Below, piece by piece: positions 61,792 through 64,000 of a stretch of 64,000 nucleotides of DNA; position 1 is the first letter of the stretch, and each line of letters begins with the position of its first letter. Below the pieces are notes generated by a model. That model saw nothing but the letters and a program-made list of their open reading frames with translations, made no database searches and was not told where the DNA came from. The stretch comes from Arthrobacter stackebrandtii (lineage in GTDB: Bacteria > Actinomycetota > Actinomycetes > Actinomycetales > Micrococcaceae). The stretch spans positions 2,666,001 through 2,730,000 of the forward strand of contig NZ_JAGIOI010000001.1 in NCBI RefSeq assembly GCF_017876675.1, given 5' to 3'. The translations under genes and the position numbers were made by a program.

Positions 61792-63366
61792 CTACTTGGA
61801 GAGGCCGGCCATCCAAGCCTCGACGTCCTGCGGGGTGCGCGGGAGGGCGGCGCTGAGGTTGACCGGGCCGTTGGCGGTGATCAGAATGTCGTCCTCGATG
61901 CGCACGCCGATGCCGCGGTACTCGGCGGGGATGGCCAGGTCCTCTTCCTTGAAGTAGAGGCCGGGCTCAATGGTGAAGACCATGCCTTCGGTGATGATGC
62001 CGTCAACGTACATTTCGGCACGGGCCTGCGCGCAGTCGTGCACGTCCAGGCCCAGGTGGTGGCTGGTCCCGTGCGGCATCCACCGGCGGTGCTGCTGGCC
62101 CTCGGGGGAGAGCGCCTCTTCCGCCGACACGGGCAGCAGGCCCCAGGCGGCGAGGCGGTCGGCCAGCACCTCCATGGCTGCGGCGTGGACCTCGCGGAAC
62201 TTGCGGCCCGGAACAGCCACGGCGAAGGCGGCGTCGGCGGCATCCAGGACGGCCTGGTAGATCTTGCGCTGGACGTCGGAGAACGTGCCGTTGACGGGGA
62301 TGGTGCGGGTGATGTCCGCGGTGTACAGTGACTCGGCCTCAACGCCCGCATCGACCAGCAGCAGTTCGCCGGCGTCAACTGTGCCGGTGTTGCGGTTCCA
62401 GTGCAGCACGGTGGCGTTGTTGCCGCCTGCGGCGATGGTGTCGTAGCCGAGTTCGTTGCCTTCCTCGCGGGCGCGGGCAAAGAATGCACCCTCCACAACG
62501 CGCTCGCCGCGCTTGTGGGCCACTGCGCGCGGCAGTGCCTTCACAATGTCCTCGAAGCCATTGACGGTGGCGGCAACGGCAACCTTCATCTGCTCAATTT
62601 CCCAGTCGTCCTTGACCAGGCGCAGCTCGGACAGTGCCTCGGTGAGTTTGCCGTCGAGGTCGTCCAGGGCGCTGAAGTCCATGGAGTCCGGGTCCTTGGC
62701 CGTGTTGTAGCGGGCGGTGTCCACGAGGGCGTCAATGTTCTCGTCGACCTTGCGCACCAGGCGGATGGAGATGCCGCCAACGGAGGGCTCGCCAACGTTC
62801 TTGGTGACGGCCACCTCCAGGCCGGTGAGGTCCGCGGTGGGCAGGCCCAGCTTCGCCTCGAACTCGGGCAGCGTGGGGCGGGCACCAATCCAGAACTCGC
62901 CGCTGCGGGCGTCGGCGTAGAATTCCTTGGTGTCCCGGCCCGCCATGGGACGGAAGTAGAGGGTGGCGAGGTGGTTGCCGCCGTCGTCCCCGGCGCCTTC
63001 GGCAACGGGATCCATGACCAGCACGGCGTCCGGCTCGTGGTCAACGCCCAGCCCGGTCAGGTGCGCGAACGCGGAGTGCGGGCGGAAGCGGTAGTCGCAG
63101 TCGTTGGAGCGGACTTTCAGCGGACCGGCGGGGATGACCAGGCGCTCGCCGGGGAACTGGGCGGAAATGGCCCGACGGCGGCGCGCGGCATGGTCAGCCA
63201 CGGCATCGCGGGCGGGAAGCCCGGCGGTGGACGGCGCCCAATTGGCGGCCATGAAGGTGCGGAAGGCGTCCGAGGAGGGGCGCTGCGAACGGTTGTTCAC
63301 TCGGTCCTCAAGGGGCTGCTCGCTCGAAGGGGAGGTGTTCACGGAGGTTTGCTCTGTCTGGTTCAC
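61792..63366 (-). CDS. pepP: Aminopeptidase P family metallopeptidase
   Basis: A 524-residue Xaa-Pro aminopeptidase. The N-terminal aminopeptidase-P domain (RLVIPAGPLKVRSNDCDYRF) is followed by the pita-bread M24 fold: LLLVDAGVEAESLYTADITR (two metal aspartates), GTSHHLGLDVHD (catalytic H), MVFTIEPGLYF (metal E) and GIGVRIEDDILITANGPVNL (metal E). It removes N-terminal residues before proline. GTG 63366 has AAGGGG upstream. The first 30 residues are polar and variable. Divergent from the PHP gene across 92 nt. Confidence 0.92.
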   Translation of the reverse strand: MNQTEQTSVNTSPSSEQPLEDRVNNRSQRPSSDAFRTFMAANWAPSTAGLPARDAVADHAARRRRAISAQFPGERLVIPAGPLKVRSNDCDYRFRPHSAFAHLTGLGVDHEPDAVLVMDPVAEGAGDDGGNHLATLYFRPMAGRDTKEFYADARSGEFWIGARPTLPEFEAKLGLPTADLTGLEVAVTKNVGEPSVGGISIRLVRKVDENIDALVDTARYNTAKDPDSMDFSALDDLDGKLTEALSELRLVKDDWEIEQMKVAVAATVNGFEDIVKALPRAVAHKRGERVVEGAFFARAREEGNELGYDTIAAGGNNATVLHWNRNTGTVDAGELLLVDAGVEAESLYTADITRTIPVNGTFSDVQRKIYQAVLDAADAAFAVAVPGRKFREVHAAAMEVLADRLAAWGLLPVSAEEALSPEGQQHRRWMPHGTSHHLGLDVHDCAQARAEMYVDGIITEGMVFTIEPGLYFKEEDLAIPAEYRGIGVRIEDDILITANGPVNLSAALPRTPQDVEAWMAGLSK

Positions 63367-63446
63367 CCCTTAAGTCTCCCACCGCTGGCGCAAAGGGACA
63401 AAGGAACCGGCGTGCGGCGCGGCACTGGCGCGGCGGGGAACGGACG

Positions 63447-63452
63447 TAGGGT
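63447..63452 (+). promoter_or_regulatory. -10 element of leaderless PHP-domain gene
   Basis: TAGGGT, then GGGAGG, then GTG at 63459. The GGGAGG is too close to serve as a ribosome-binding site, which favours leaderless initiation. Confidence 0.35.
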
Positions 63453-63458
63453 GGGAGG

Positions 63459-64000
63459 GTGAGGATCGATCTGCATGCCCATTCCAATGTTTCCGACGGC
63501 ACCCAGCCCCCGGCGGACCTGGTGGCCGCCGCCGCGCAGGCGCGGCTGGACGTGCTGGCGCTGACGGACCATGACACCACGGACGGCTGGGCCGAGGCCC
63601 TCGGTGCCGCCCGCCGCCATGGCGTGGGCCTGGTCCCGGGCATGGAGATTTCCTGCAAGACAGACCGCGGCGTCAGTGTCCACCTGCTCTGCTACCTCCA
63701 CGACCCCCTCAACCAGGGGCTGCTCGAGGAGATCACCAAGGCCAAGGACGCCCGGATGACCCGCGCCGAACGCATGGTTGAGCGCCTGGCCGAGGACTAC
63801 CCGCTGAACTGGGACGACGTCAGCGCACACCTGGTCCCCGGCGCCACGGTGGGCCGGCCCCACATTGCCGACGCACTGGTTGCCGCCGGCATTGTTGCGG
63901 ACCGGAACGAGGCCTTCGCCAACATTCTCACCTCGCACTCGCGCTACTTTGTCAGCCACTACGCTGTGGACCCGGTGCTGGCCGTGGAACTGGTCCGTGC
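63459..64000 (+). CDS. PHP-domain phosphoesterase, 3' end outside window
   Basis: The first 180 codons of a PHP-domain protein of the TrpH/RNase AM group. Metal-binding motifs: IDLHAHSNVSDGTQPPADLV (H-x-H and D), ALTDHDTTDGWAEA (D-H-D), and GMEISCKTDRGVSVHLLCYL. RAERMVERLAEDYPLNWDDV and GRPHIADALVAAGIV match the family's helical insert. Such proteins are 3',5'-nucleotide phosphatases or 5'-3' exonucleases. GTG 63459 places the first H-x-H at residues 6-8, as usual. Confidence 0.9.
   Translation, partial: MRIDLHAHSNVSDGTQPPADLVAAAAQARLDVLALTDHDTTDGWAEALGAARRHGVGLVPGMEISCKTDRGVSVHLLCYLHDPLNQGLLEEITKAKDARMTRAERMVERLAEDYPLNWDDVSAHLVPGATVGRPHIADALVAAGIVADRNEAFANILTSHSRYFVSHYAVDPVLAVELVR

Overview
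The window is high-GC actinobacterial DNA, most like Arthrobacter or a relative in the Micrococcaceae. The evidence is the codon bias, the mycothiol gene mshB, the gluABCD-type glutamate ABC operon, GTG and TTG starts, many apparently leaderless starts, and gene order shared with the typA-mshB-fdxA-dapC, dapD-dapE and O-methyltransferase-sigE-tatB-mrp blocks of other actinobacteria. No rRNA, tRNA, CRISPR array, intact transposase or integrase gene was found.

1-7.8 kb is an accessory zone. It holds two HigBA-type toxin-antitoxin modules (the second antitoxin has an in-frame deletion), a zeta-like P-loop kinase, a GNAT gene broken by one stop codon, a TipAS-type MerR regulator with a DUF2268 putative metalloprotease, a PadR/membrane-protein pair, a comB-like gene broken by two G-run frameshifts, and an orphan membrane protein. 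Five 48-bp direct repeats separate these modules. Each repeat reads in frame as the C-terminal end of one protein family (R-N-x-V-E-F-R-F, then a stop), and three are followed by a hairpin. The simplest explanation is repeated island insertion at the 3' end of a target gene.

7.8-10.5 kb returns to conserved genes: a nitrobindin-like protein and the histidine phosphatase-DUF3090-SCO1664 set. 10.6-19.1 kb is mostly metabolic and regulatory accessory genes: an endoglycoceramidase-like GH5 enzyme with a GPH sugar symporter, an AraC regulator, two VOC proteins, a divergent SDR/TetR pair and a DinB-like protein. 19.3-27.2 kb carries a family-5 binding lipoprotein, a small WXG100-like three-gene module, and an ABC-2 exporter coupled to a NarL/LuxR-type two-component system.

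27.5-39.1 kb has typA, a complete oligopeptide ABC transporter with a fused double ATPase, mshB, ferredoxin and dapC. 39.3-47.3 kb has citrate synthase, a TetR regulator, a lysozyme-fold lipid-anchored or membrane protein, dapD, a sulfite-oxidase-like membrane protein and dapE; dapC, dapD and dapE together supply three steps of succinylase-branch lysine/diaminopimelate synthesis. 47.4-50.8 kb is the glutamate uptake operon. 50.9-60.6 kb is the conserved LOG/DivIVA/tag/PIG-V/DUF3117/O-methyltransferase/sigE/tatB/mrp/DUF1003/MgtE-N-CBS block, notable for lacking the anti-sigma and HtrA genes usually found between sigE and tatB in mycobacteria. 60.7-61.8 kb is a two-gene membrane-protein/winged-helix module with a double palindromic operator, bracketed by two related inverted repeats. 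The window ends with an aminopeptidase P and the start of a PHP-domain phosphoesterase.
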